From Eleftheria terrae (GTDB lineage: Bacteria > Pseudomonadota > Gammaproteobacteria > Burkholderiales > Burkholderiaceae_C): 64,000 nt of DNA. The DNA is taken from contig NZ_CP106953.1 of assembly GCF_030419005.1 (NCBI RefSeq), positions 62,001-126,000 on the forward strand, written 5' to 3'. The translations under genes were made by a program, and so were the position numbers. The notes below the pieces were generated by a model that made no database searches, had not been told where the DNA came from, and saw only the letters and a program-made list of their open reading frames with translations. This document shows, in pieces, positions 28,468-37,523 of this stretch (positions are counted from its first letter, which is position 1; every line of letters begins with the position of its first letter).

Positions 28468-31400
28468 ATGATGCCGGCGGCCAAACATGGCGATCCGCAA
28501 ATGGGCGTCGACGTGCACCTTTGCGTGGTACCGCCTTCGCCCTCGCCGGTGCCGCTGCCGACGCCGCACCTGTCGGTGGTCTTCGACCCCTTCGACTACC
28601 TGCCCTTCATCGGCGCCACCGTGTCGGTGTTCGGCATGAAGCGGGCGACGGCCGGCACCGGCGCCATCGTCGTCCACATCCCGCCGGGCTTTCCCTTTGC
28701 GCCAATCTTGCCGGAGAAGGACGATGAGCTGTTCATGGGCAGCTCGACCGTGCTGGCCGACGGCGACCCGTTCTCCTACCTGGCCCTGCCGGTGCTGGGC
28801 TGCCAGGTGGCCGGCATGCCGAGTCCGCCGCGGCCCAAGAAGCGGCGCGTGCCGATGCCGACGCTGCTGCCCACCACCTTCAACCTCGCGATTCCCACCA
28901 CGGTGAAGGTGGGCGGCCCGCCGACGGTTTCATTGATGGGCCTGGCCTTCAAGGGGCTGTTTGCCGGACTGGGCAAGCTGGCGAAGTCGAAGTTCGGCAA
29001 GGCGCTGGGCGACCGCTTCAGCAAGTTCCGGCAGAAGGTGTTCAAGAACATGGACCCCGGCTTCCTGAAGTGCAAGGTGTTGCGGGCCGAGCCGGTGAAC
29101 ATCCTGAGCGGCGAGGTGGTGGTCGAGCAGGCCGACTTCCGGCTGCCGGGCGCGATCGCGATCGAATGGGTGCGCAGTTACGGCTCCAACAGCCGCCACC
29201 CGGGCAGTTGCGGCCACGGCTGGGAGACGCCGGCCGACTCGCGGCTGGAGATCGATTGCGCCGACGGCAGTGCGATGTTCCGGCATCCCGGCGAGGGCCC
29301 GGCCCTCTTTCCGGTGCTGCCGGGCGCCGCCGGCGAGGCGGGCGCCGTGCTGGAGCTGATGGACGGGGCGCGGCTGAGCGACCACGGCGACGAGTTCCGC
29401 GTGCGCACCAAGGGCGGGCTGGTCTACCGATTTCCCAAGCAGCGGCAGGTGGTGTCGACGGACGGCCTGTGCGTGTTGCCGCTCGGGCGCATCGAGGATG
29501 GCTGCGGGAACTGGCTGGACTTCCAGCGTGCGGGTAACCGGCTGCGCTGCCTGCGCGACTCGGGCGGCCGGCACTTGATGTTCGACCATCACGACGGGCG
29601 AATCTGCCGCATCCGGCTCTCGGTGCCCGAGACCGGGTTCAGCCACACGCTGGTGAGCTATGAGCACGACGCCAGCGGCGACCTGGTGGCGGTGCATGAC
29701 GCGCTCGGCCAGCCCTATCGCTTCGCCTACCAGGCACACCGCCTGGTGCGGCACACCAACCGCAACGGCCTGTCCTTTCACTACGAGTACGACCGCAGCC
29801 AGGACGACTGGCGGGCGGTGCACGCCTGGGGCGACGGCGGGCTGTATGACTACCGGTTCACGTACTGGACGCCGACGCGCGAGACGCGCATCACCGACTC
29901 CCTGGGCCATGTATGGACCGTGCAGTGCGACTCGCGCGGTTTGCCGGTGCTGGAGATCGACCCCCTGGGCGGACGCACGCTGTTCGAATACGACGAAGCC
30001 GGGCGCACCACCGCAATGGTGAACCCCGCCAACCACCGCACCGAATACGTCTACGACCCGCGCGGCAACTTGCGCCGGCTGGTGCGGCTGGACGGCAGCG
30101 TGCTCAGCCTGGAGGTGGACGAGCACGACAAGGTGACGGCCACCACCGACCCGCAGGGCGCCACCTGGCGGCAGGTGTGGGACTCGCGGGGCCGGCTGCT
30201 GCAGCGCATCAGCCCGCTTGGCGCGGTGACGGTCTACGAGCATGACGAGCGGGGGCAACTCGTCGCGGTGACCGATCCCTGTGGCGGGCGGACCGGCTTC
30301 ACGCACGATGGGCATGGCCATCTCACCGCCGTCGTGGACGCGCTCGGGCAGGCGACGCGCTTCAGGCGTGACGAATTGGGCCGGGTGCTCGAGCGCACCG
30401 ATGCGCTGGGCCGCACCACCGGCTACTGCTACGACGCCAAGGGCCGCCTGGTGGAGGTTCACACCGCCGGCGGCGGGCGCATCCGCTGCCGGTATGACGC
30501 CGAGGACAACCTCACCGACCATGAAGACGACACTGGCGCTTGCAGCCACTTCGACTACATCGGGCTCGGGCAGATCAGCCGGTGGCGCTCGCCGGACGGG
30601 CAGGCGGTGCACTACCACTACGACAGCGAAGAGCAGCTGGTTGGCGTGACCAACCCTCGCGGCGAGACCCACCACCTGCGCCGCGACGCGCTGGGTCGGG
30701 TGGTGGAGGAAGTGGATGGCTGGGGCCAGTCGACCCGTTTCGCCTTCGACGCCGCCGGCCGCTTGCTGCGGCGGGTGGATGCCGAAGGGCGGACGGTGGA
30801 CTATCGCACCGACCCGCTCGGCCGCATTCGCTGCAAGACCTTGCCGCATCCCGACCGGCCCGGGGAGGTGGTTGAGGAGAGCTACGATTTCGATGCCAAC
30901 GGCCGGCTGGTGGCCTGCGCCAATGAGCACGGCCGGGTGACGCGCCGCTTTGATGCCGAGGGCCGGCTGGTCGAGGAATGCGTCGGCGGCGTGACGGTGT
31001 TCAACCGCTACGACGCGGCGGGCCGCCGGCTCTGCCGTGAAAGCAGCACCGGCCATACCGTCTCCTATGCCTGGGACCCGGTTGGCCGCTGCACGTCCAT
31101 CGGCATGGACGCCGCCGCACCCGTCCTCATCGAGCGGGATGCGGCTGGCCAGGTCCTGCAAGAGACGCTCGCGCCGGGCTTGCTGCGGCACCACCGCCAT
31201 GACGGCGAGGGGCGGCGCATCGCCCTGGGCGTCAGTCACGATGGCGATCGGCTGTTCGACGCCCAGTATCGCTACGACACGGCGGGTCGACTGATCCGAC
31301 GCAGCGACAGCCAGCTGGGCACGGACGCCTATCGCTACGACTCGCTGGGCCAGGTGTGCGAGCACCTGGACCCGCTCGGCCACCTGCAGCGGTTCGTGCA

Positions 31401-32583
31401 CGATGCGGCCGGCGACAGGATGGCCTTCCGGGTCGTCGCGCCTGCCGAGGTGGAGGCCGCCTGGCACGGCCCCGCCGAGGGGCGCGGGCCGGACGGATGG
31501 AGGCGCGAGGGGGGCTGCGACGGCATCACCTATCGCTTCGACCGCGCCGGCCACCTGGTCGAGCGGCAGGCACCGCCGCCTCAGCCAGGCGGCCCGGCCG
31601 GGAGCACCGTGGTGCTCTGCTGGGATGCCAACGGGCGGCTGGTGCGCAGCGAGAAAGCGGGGCGGGTCACCCGCTACGGCTATGACCCGCTGGGGCGCCG
31701 CCTCTTCAAGGACACCGCTGGCCAGCGCACCTGCTTTGCCTGGGACGGCAACGCGCTGCTGGCCGAGTGGCCGGCAGGCGCGGTGGCCACGACGTCCGAC
31801 CGGCCGGCTGCCTCCATCCCGCCGCCGCGGGAGCCGCCCACAGCGGCCGAAGGCGGAGGCCGCGGGCCGGCACCTCGCGAGTACGTCTACTACCCCGACA
31901 CCTTCGTGCCGCTGGCTCTGTGGGAGGCGGGTGAACGCTACTTCTTCCACAACGAAGCCAATGGCGCACCGAGCCGCTTGACCCGCGGCGACGGCCGGTT
32001 GGTGTGGGCGGCGCGGTACCGGGCGTGGGGGCGTGCACAGGTGGTGTGCCAGGCGCTCGTCAACCCGCTGCGCTTGCAGGGGCAGTACGAAGACGAGGAA
32101 TCCGGCTTGCACTACAACCGGCATCGCTACTACGACGCCGACGCCGGCCTGTTCGTGTCGCGCGATCCGCTGGGCTGGGCGGTGAACACCAACCCCTATC
32201 GCTTCGCCGCGAACACGCTCACCTGGATGGACCCGCTGGGCCTGGCGGCCTGCTCGCTGGACGATGCCAGGCGGCTGGCGCAGGGCGTGCCGGACGAGTT
32301 GAAGCAGGTGTTCAAGTGCAAGGAATTCGCCGAGAGCCTGAAGGCGGCGATGCAGCGGGAGGGGCTGCATGCCGAAGAGATCATCCTCAAGTCGGACACC
32401 GGCATGATATGGTCCGACGCAGCAGGCAAGGTGATATCGACCAACGGCGATCACGTGGGCATCAAGGTGGGCGACCAGGTGTTCGACAATCTCAACCCGC
32501 AAGGCAAGCACATCGACGCCTGGATGGATGACCTGGGGGTGGGCTTTCCCGGCATGCGGCCGCCGCGCACCGCGCCTTTCTAG
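28468..32583 (+). CDS. RHS polymorphic toxin, PAAR-like N-terminus and papain-fold (Tox-PL-2-like) tip, 1371 aa
   Basis: Residues 1-130 form a PAAR-like/DUF4150 cap (KHGDPQMGVDVH, FIGATVSVFGMKRATAGTGA) that would sit on a type VI secretion spike. Residues about 205-310 are the DUF6531-type RHS entry; about 310-1240 carry many YD/RHS repeats; the core ends with the hallmark GLFVSRDPLGW and NTLTWMDPLGL. The variable tip (about 1262-1371) fits a papain-like toxin fold: Cys1284 in FKCKEFAESL, His1329 in TNGDHVGIKV, Asp1340-Asn1341 in VFDNLNPQG. The presumed action is proteolysis or deamidation in a competitor cell. GGAGGG precedes the ATG. The immunity gene follows 14 nt later. Confidence 0.9.
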   Translation: MMPAAKHGDPQMGVDVHLCVVPPSPSPVPLPTPHLSVVFDPFDYLPFIGATVSVFGMKRATAGTGAIVVHIPPGFPFAPILPEKDDELFMGSSTVLADGDPFSYLALPVLGCQVAGMPSPPRPKKRRVPMPTLLPTTFNLAIPTTVKVGGPPTVSLMGLAFKGLFAGLGKLAKSKFGKALGDRFSKFRQKVFKNMDPGFLKCKVLRAEPVNILSGEVVVEQADFRLPGAIAIEWVRSYGSNSRHPGSCGHGWETPADSRLEIDCADGSAMFRHPGEGPALFPVLPGAAGEAGAVLELMDGARLSDHGDEFRVRTKGGLVYRFPKQRQVVSTDGLCVLPLGRIEDGCGNWLDFQRAGNRLRCLRDSGGRHLMFDHHDGRICRIRLSVPETGFSHTLVSYEHDASGDLVAVHDALGQPYRFAYQAHRLVRHTNRNGLSFHYEYDRSQDDWRAVHAWGDGGLYDYRFTYWTPTRETRITDSLGHVWTVQCDSRGLPVLEIDPLGGRTLFEYDEAGRTTAMVNPANHRTEYVYDPRGNLRRLVRLDGSVLSLEVDEHDKVTATTDPQGATWRQVWDSRGRLLQRISPLGAVTVYEHDERGQLVAVTDPCGGRTGFTHDGHGHLTAVVDALGQATRFRRDELGRVLERTDALGRTTGYCYDAKGRLVEVHTAGGGRIRCRYDAEDNLTDHEDDTGACSHFDYIGLGQISRWRSPDGQAVHYHYDSEEQLVGVTNPRGETHHLRRDALGRVVEEVDGWGQSTRFAFDAAGRLLRRVDAEGRTVDYRTDPLGRIRCKTLPHPDRPGEVVEESYDFDANGRLVACANEHGRVTRRFDAEGRLVEECVGGVTVFNRYDAAGRRLCRESSTGHTVSYAWDPVGRCTSIGMDAAAPVLIERDAAGQVLQETLAPGLLRHHRHDGEGRRIALGVSHDGDRLFDAQYRYDTAGRLIRRSDSQLGTDAYRYDSLGQVCEHLDPLGHLQRFVHDAAGDRMAFRVVAPAEVEAAWHGPAEGRGPDGWRREGGCDGITYRFDRAGHLVERQAPPPQPGGPAGSTVVLCWDANGRLVRSEKAGRVTRYGYDPLGRRLFKDTAGQRTCFAWDGNALLAEWPAGAVATTSDRPAASIPPPREPPTAAEGGGRGPAPREYVYYPDTFVPLALWEAGERYFFHNEANGAPSRLTRGDGRLVWAARYRAWGRAQVVCQALVNPLRLQGQYEDEESGLHYNRHRYYDADAGLFVSRDPLGWAVNTNPYRFAANTLTWMDPLGLAACSLDDARRLAQGVPDELKQVFKCKEFAESLKAAMQREGLHAEEIILKSDTGMIWSDAAGKVISTNGDHVGIKVGDQVFDNLNPQGKHIDAWMDDLGVGFPGMRPPRTAPF

Positions 32584-32597
32584 CGCCAGGGGATGGC

Positions 32598-32921
32598 ATG
32601 AACACGATAGAACTGATCCAGACCATCGCGCGACGCCCGGGCATGTACGTCGACCCCGCGTCGGTGGACAGCATCTACGGCTTCATCCAGGGCTTTCACT
32701 TTGCGCGCAGCCTGCATGGCGGGCTCGACGCCCGGGACCACTGGTTCGCCGAGCAGTTCCATCCCTGGTTGCAGCATCGGCACAACCTGGCGCCGATGGC
32801 GACCTGGCGGGACCAGGTGGCCCGCTTGGCCGAGATGCGGCAGGCCGCACCCTGGTCCACCTTCATCGAGGAATTCGACCGCTTCCTGCGCGAGGGCGGG
32901 GAGCCGGCCGCTCGGGCGTGA
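32598..32921 (+). CDS. presumed immunity protein for the RHS toxin, 107 aa
   Basis: A small protein starting MNTIELIQTIARRPGMYVDP, 14 nt after the toxin stop. The pattern I-x2-RPGMYV-x5-S-I-x3-F-I-x-G (here ASVDSIYGFIQGFHFARSLH) recurs in small proteins encoded directly behind polymorphic toxins. No signal peptide, so it would act in the cytosol. Position and pattern make it the cognate antidote; no direct evidence of binding can be read from sequence. Confidence 0.7.
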   Translation: MNTIELIQTIARRPGMYVDPASVDSIYGFIQGFHFARSLHGGLDARDHWFAEQFHPWLQHRHNLAPMATWRDQVARLAEMRQAAPWSTFIEEFDRFLREGGEPAARA

Positions 32922-32961
32922 GCCCGGCGGGCGGCCGGGACGGCGCCTGTCGCTCCTGTCC

Positions 32962-33303
32962 TCAGGGCAGGAAGTGCAGCTTCTTGATGAAATGCACCCG
33001 CTCGTCCGGGCCCTCGCCGGCGACCCGGTCGCGGTTGGGTTCCTCGGCATAGCGCAGCACCACCTTGCGGCCCTTGAGCCGTGCCTTCAGGCGGTAAGAC
33101 TCGGTGCGCACGTCCTCGTCGAACCAGTCGCCGCACTGCTGGTCGCAGTAGGCCACGACCCTTTCGGCACCTTGCCCCTGCACGATGAGCTGCAGATCGT
33201 CGGTGCCGCCGCCGTCCACCAGCGTGCCGGCGAGCGTGGCGGCCGTGGCAAGGTGAGGAAGCAGGCAGCACGCGAGTGACCAGAGGATGCGGGGCAGGTG
33301 CAT
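32962..33303 (-). CDS. small secreted protein, 113 aa, unknown function
   Basis: A signal peptide (MHLPRILWSLACCLLPHLAT then AA) precedes a compact domain, ATLAGTLVDGGGTDDLQLIV, VVAYCDQQCGDWFDEDV, LKARLKGRKVVLRYAEEPN, with a Cys-x3-Cys pair. I do not recognise the family; a periplasmic OB- or beta-barrel-like fold is possible. A longer frame to 33546 is unlikely because it lacks a signal-like N-terminus. Convergent with the immunity gene. Confidence 0.6.
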   Translation of the reverse strand: MHLPRILWSLACCLLPHLATAATLAGTLVDGGGTDDLQLIVQGQGAERVVAYCDQQCGDWFDEDVRTESYRLKARLKGRKVVLRYAEEPNRDRVAGEGPDERVHFIKKLHFLP

Positions 33304-33583
33304 GGCAAGAGGGGCGGGTTGGAGGACCGGCGCTGTGCAGCAAATGCGAAGGGCCGATGGCCGGCCCCGCTCATCGCCGCCGTTGTCAGTGTGGAGGCTG
33401 CTGTGGCAGCGGCAGCGGCGATATTGTGGCATCCCCGCAGCCGGCCCCTCACGCGGGTCCGCGGCAGCAACGTCCGGTGGGCCCGACGCCCGCTGCCGGG
33501 CTGACCGGCTGCGCGAGGCGCTTCCCAGCACTGCCCGCAGGAGCACCGGGGCGGCGTGGTGGCGCGTCCACCGGGGAGCGGCC
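33304..33583. other. intergenic gap, 280 bp
   Basis: Upstream of the small secreted protein gene and downstream of the small PEP-CTERM gene. Only shadow frames are present; no hairpin or promoter could be assigned with confidence. Confidence 0.3.
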
Positions 33584-34195
33584 TCAAGTGGCCTGCAAGG
33601 CGCGGCGCTTGATCCCGCGCCAGCCGATCACCGCCACGCCGGCCATCGTCAAAAGCACCGTGGACGGCTCCGGCACCGGCGCATAGACATGGCTGCCCAT
33701 GGCCGTCACGGACTGGATCACACCGCTGGTGCCGACCGATTGCAGCTGCCCGAAGCTGAAGCCGACCGATTTCTCCAGCGGACTGCCCAACTTGCCGTAG
33801 TCCGCATTGACGGGAATCAGCACAAAGCTGGTGGTGCTGGTGACGAACACGAATCCCGTCAGCTTGGTGCTTTGATAGTCGTGCTGGACGTTGTGGTCCA
33901 CGATGCTCGGGAAGTCGGGGACCGGCACGGTGAAGAGGCCGCCATAGGAGCCGCTGCTGACCACCGATGCCAGGTCGAGGCCGATGATGTTCCCCGTGCT
34001 CCCGTTGCTCAGCGCAGCGGTCCACGGCGCGAGGTAGTCGTGCGCGCTGGCCGCGCCGCCCACCAGGAGCAGGGCGGCGGCGGCCGCCCGGTGCAGCCAG
34101 GCGAAGAGCCCGGCTCGTCGCCGTGGGGCCGCGCCGGGCACGCGGGCAGAAGGCGATCGGTTGTCGAAGGGGCGCTGCATGAAGGCTGGAATCAC
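33584..34195 (-). CDS. small PEP-CTERM protein, 203 aa
   Basis: A signal sequence (LFAWLHRAAAAALLLVGGAA then SAHDY) and a C-terminal PEP-CTERM tag (VPEPSTVLLTMAGVAVIGW then RGIKRR) bracket a short beta-rich exported domain. I choose the GTG at 34195 because AAGGAG lies 6 nt before it; the ATG at 34201 directly abuts that site. The 98-residue upstream extension in the same frame is Arg/Pro-rich shadow. It is predicted to be sorted to the outer surface by an exosortase encoded elsewhere. Confidence 0.82.
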   Translation of the reverse strand: MIPAFMQRPFDNRSPSARVPGAAPRRRAGLFAWLHRAAAAALLLVGGAASAHDYLAPWTAALSNGSTGNIIGLDLASVVSSGSYGGLFTVPVPDFPSIVDHNVQHDYQSTKLTGFVFVTSTTSFVLIPVNADYGKLGSPLEKSVGFSFGQLQSVGTSGVIQSVTAMGSHVYAPVPEPSTVLLTMAGVAVIGWRGIKRRALQAT

Positions 34196-34588
34196 GTGCA
34201 TCTCCTTGATTGAGGATGGGGAGGCATGGCGGCGCCATGTCCAACCGGCGGCTGCCTCCCTTGGCCGGGCAGCGGCAGTTGCCGAACCCCGGCCGTCGCG
34301 CTGGAACGTCGCCGGTGCGCCGGCCGGCGCGACAGCGCGAGCGTAGGTCGGCGGCTGCATGCCTGCCCCCCTGGCTTGAGGGAGCGCGTAAGCCCGGATG
34401 GCGGCGGCCGCTGCTTTGCGCTTGGTGAGCGGTGGCTGGTGGCCGCGGGCAGTGCCTCGGTGCGGCGGCTGTCGATGACAGGCCCCTCGCGACACCGGCG
34501 CCCGATGTGGATGGCGGGCCGCACTTCATGCTCACTTCACCCGGGCTGCCTAGAGTCCTTGCATCGCATCGCATCTCCTCCACACGCC

Positions 34589-34750
34589 GTGATCTCTTCC
34601 TCCGACCTTCCTCGCCAGCTCGAGAACCCCCGCATTGCCGGTGCCTATGCGCTGCTGGCCTTGCTGCTGCTGGTCGCTGCCTTCTATCGCCTGTTGGTGG
34701 TCGGTGCGCTCAAGGCGCTGGTCGCCCCGTCATGGAAGGCGCGGCAATGA
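34589..34750 (+). CDS. possible small membrane protein, 53 aa
   Basis: A GTG-initiated frame encodes ISSSDLPRQLENPRIAGAYA followed by a hydrophobic helix (LLALLLLVAAFYRLLVVGAL) and a short basic tail. A -10-like TAGAGT lies about 38 bp upstream. There is no good Shine-Dalgarno and the start is uncertain, but the single clean transmembrane segment is unusual for random GC-rich sequence. Confidence 0.35.
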   Translation: MISSSDLPRQLENPRIAGAYALLALLLLVAAFYRLLVVGALKALVAPSWKARQ

Positions 34751-35346
34751 GCGGCCGGCCCTTGCACCCAGGCAGGCTTGTGGCGCGGTGGCCGGCCCGC
34801 CTCGGCCGCACCGGCGCCGCAGCAGCCGGGCGCCGCTTGCAGCGGGCTGCGCAGCGCCGTAGCGCGTGCCTTCCCGAAAGGCAGCGGCCCGGCGGCGCCT
34901 GCACGGGCGTGGAACGCCGGGGGCGGCTGGCCCGGTCGGCAGTCGCCGCCTGGCCGGCCCCGGCGCTGCGCTCGTTTCGCTGCAGAGGCCGGACAGCGCG
35001 CGGCCGCCGGCGCGAGCGCCGGCCAGTGCTGCGCAGCGTGGGGGGCCGCCGGCCCGCAAAGCGAGTTGCTCGTGCCGTGCAGCCATGGCCCCGGCGCCGA
35101 CCTCACTCCCCCCGGACAGTGCAAGTGCGCTGAAGCGCTCGCGATGCTGACCGCGTCGCAAGCAGGCGGCCCTCGTCACCGCCAACCCGGTATCGGCAAC
35201 CGCCGTCCGGCGGGTGCCTCGTGCGCCCGAGGCCCAACCCGCGGTACGGCCGGCTGTGGCGCGGCGGGGGCGGGTCGGGCGACAGCCATCCGGAGTGCTG
35301 CTTTCGTGACGGTGGGTGAGGGGCCGGCGGTTGGCGTGCGACCGGA
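34751..35346. other. gap without recognisable genes, about 600 bp
   Basis: Very GC-rich with many overlapping Ala/Arg/Pro-rich shadow frames on both strands, none with a domain or a ribosome-binding site. It may hold the 3' region of the trehalase gene. Confidence 0.35.
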
Positions 35347-37185
35347 TCAGTCACACGCTGCGGCGGCTGTCTCGTCCTGCCCGCGGGCGGCCGGCGTTGC
35401 GCGGCAGCCCGCGCGCTGGGGCGAGGAGCCACGGTCCCGCGACGAGCGCAGTGCGTCGGGATAAAGGGCCAGCAGCCGCGCCATCACGCCGTTGGTCCAG
35501 CCAAAGCCGTCCTGCCCCGGGTACTCGCCGCCGCCGCCCGGCCGTTGGGCTTCCACATCGTATTTCTCCATCAGCTTGCCGGTGTCCCGGTAGACCCGGT
35601 CCACCGACTGCATCCAGCGGGTCGCCAGCTCGCGTGCCAGCGGCGCATGGCCGTTCTGCCGCAATCCGGAGATGGCCATCCATTGCAGCGGCGACCAGCC
35701 GTTGGGGGCGTCCCATTGCTGGCCGCTGTCGACGCGGGTCGTCGCCAGGCCATAGGGGCGCATCAGCTGGCCCTGTACCGCCCGGGCCACCCCGTCAGCC
35801 TGGGGGCGGCTGGCGATGCCGACGAACAAGGGCAGCACCGTGGCCGCCGTGAGTGCCACCTGGCGTTGACCTGAGCGCCACTGGTAGTCCACGTAGAAGC
35901 CGCGCTCGCCGTCCCAGAGATAGCGGTCGATCGCGGCATGCCGGCGCAGCGCGAGCGTGCGGTAGTGGCGGGTGCATGCCGCGTCCCGGGCCCACCGGCA
36001 GCCTTCGCTGATGGCCGTTTCCAGGCCGTACATCAGGCTGTTCAGGTCCACCGGGATCAGCGAGGTCGTCTGGATGGTGGCCAGCGTGCGCCCGTCGGCG
36101 AACCAGCGGCTGGAGTAGTCCCAGCCGCTTTCGGCACCGGCGCGGAGGTCGCGGTAGACCTCGTCCTTGGGCCGTGGGCTGGCCGCAGCGGTTTCGACGT
36201 CTTCACGGTAGGACTCGTCACGGGGCGTGGCGCGGTCGTCCCAGTACCGGTTCAGCACGGCGCCATCGGGCATCACGACGACGCGACGGTGGGCCTGCCC
36301 GGGGGCGAGCCGGTCGGCGCCGTCCATCCAGAACGCATGCTCGCGCTTGAGCTGGCCGAGGTAGCGCGCATAGGACTGGGCGCGCTGGTCCGCCGCGGCC
36401 GGGGTGTCGCTCTCTTCGTCCGCCCGGCCGAGCAGGCCCACCATGCGGTGGAAGAAGGGTGGCTGGGATCGGCTCAGGTAATAGCTGCGGGCCCCGTTGG
36501 GCACATGGCCCCAACTGTCGATCTGCGAGGCGAAGTTGTCGACCAGTCCCTGCGCCAGGTCGCGCCGCCCGTCCTGCAACAGGCCCAGCATGGTGAAGTA
36601 CGAATCCCAGTAGTAGATCTCGCGGAAGCGGCCGCCCGGCACCACATAGGGCGCCGGCAGGGGCAACAGCGAGCCGCCCGGGTCGGGCCGCGGAACCGCG
36701 GGGCGTGCCAGCGCGGCCCACAGCTCGGTGATGTGCTTGTCGATCGGCGGGCGCTGGTTCCGGCCGCCGTCGCCCGGCGGTGTGGCGGGCTCCGGTGGCA
36801 GCGTGAAGTTCTCCTGCACGAAGGCCTTCAGCGAAAAGCCCGGCCGGCTGCGCTGGGCTTCGTAGTCCCGCAGGATGTCGGCCGGGGCGCGGCGTGCCAC
36901 CGCATCGGCGAAGGTCTTGCTGTCGGGGAACAGGCGGGCCATCTGCACGTCGACGAACAGCGCGCCGTACTGCTGCGACGGCGAGAGCGGCGGGTCGGCA
37001 CGGCCGCCTTCTTGCGCGGTGGCCTCGCCGCCCAGCAGGGCAAGGCTGAGGCAGGCGGCAAACAGGCCGCGCAAGCGCCGCGGCGGCCGGCCGCGGTCGG
37101 CGGCATGGCACGGGGCGGTTCGGCTGCGGCCAGTGTCGAGCTGGATGAACGGAAGCGAAGCGGTGACAGGTGAATGGACGGTCAT
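35347..37185 (-). CDS. treA: periplasmic alpha,alpha-trehalase (GH37), 612 aa
   Basis: Both GH37 signatures are present: VVPGGRFREIYYWDSYFTML (about residues 180-199) and QQWDAPNGWSPLQWMA (about 487). Other family blocks are GHVPNGARSYYLSRSQPPF, AESGWDYSSRW and KLMEKYDVEAQRPGGGGEYP. An N-terminal signal sequence (about 30-55, RLRGLFAACLSLALLGGEATA) directs it to the periplasm. It hydrolyses trehalose to two glucose. Start ATG at 37185; the longer frame to 37389 is shadow. The C-terminal 40 residues are low-complexity and may be unstructured. Confidence 0.92.
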   Translation of the reverse strand: MTVHSPVTASLPFIQLDTGRSRTAPCHAADRGRPPRRLRGLFAACLSLALLGGEATAQEGGRADPPLSPSQQYGALFVDVQMARLFPDSKTFADAVARRAPADILRDYEAQRSRPGFSLKAFVQENFTLPPEPATPPGDGGRNQRPPIDKHITELWAALARPAVPRPDPGGSLLPLPAPYVVPGGRFREIYYWDSYFTMLGLLQDGRRDLAQGLVDNFASQIDSWGHVPNGARSYYLSRSQPPFFHRMVGLLGRADEESDTPAAADQRAQSYARYLGQLKREHAFWMDGADRLAPGQAHRRVVVMPDGAVLNRYWDDRATPRDESYREDVETAAASPRPKDEVYRDLRAGAESGWDYSSRWFADGRTLATIQTTSLIPVDLNSLMYGLETAISEGCRWARDAACTRHYRTLALRRHAAIDRYLWDGERGFYVDYQWRSGQRQVALTAATVLPLFVGIASRPQADGVARAVQGQLMRPYGLATTRVDSGQQWDAPNGWSPLQWMAISGLRQNGHAPLARELATRWMQSVDRVYRDTGKLMEKYDVEAQRPGGGGEYPGQDGFGWTNGVMARLLALYPDALRSSRDRGSSPQRAGCRATPAARGQDETAAAACD

Positions 37186-37523
37186 GGGAGCCCCTTCGGA
37201 TTGGCCTGCGGAGCATTGAGCAACTGCTGCGCCTGCAGTCCTTCCGCGGCCGGATTCCGGGAGGCCAGTCCGGTGCTGTCGCCCGGCGCGGCGGTGCCAC
37301 GTCGGCGGCCCTGCAGCGCCGCTGAGGCGGGCGGCTCCCGCGGGCTGCCGCGCTTGCAGCAGCTGCGCCGCGATCGGTGCGGGCCTCATGCCGCCTCATG
37401 CCGGGCAGGGCCAGGTGGCCCTGGGCCCGCGCGCCGGCACGCGGCCGAGGTGCATCGGCCGACAGAAGACCACCATGGCCCCAGCGCAGCGGCCCTTTAA
37501 ACAGCCCTTAAACCGGGCGCTGC
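37186..37523. other. divergent intergenic region, 338 bp
   Basis: Between trehalase (minus) and the MBL-fold gene (plus). AAACAGCCCTTAAACC near 37498-37513 is the only AT-richer stretch and may be part of a promoter for the plus-strand gene. No operator could be matched. Confidence 0.3.

Noticed and set aside
28930..32511. 1193-codon open frame antisense to the RHS gene
   Set aside because: The RHS gene has clear repeats and domains in its own frame; the antisense frame has none and no ribosome-binding site.
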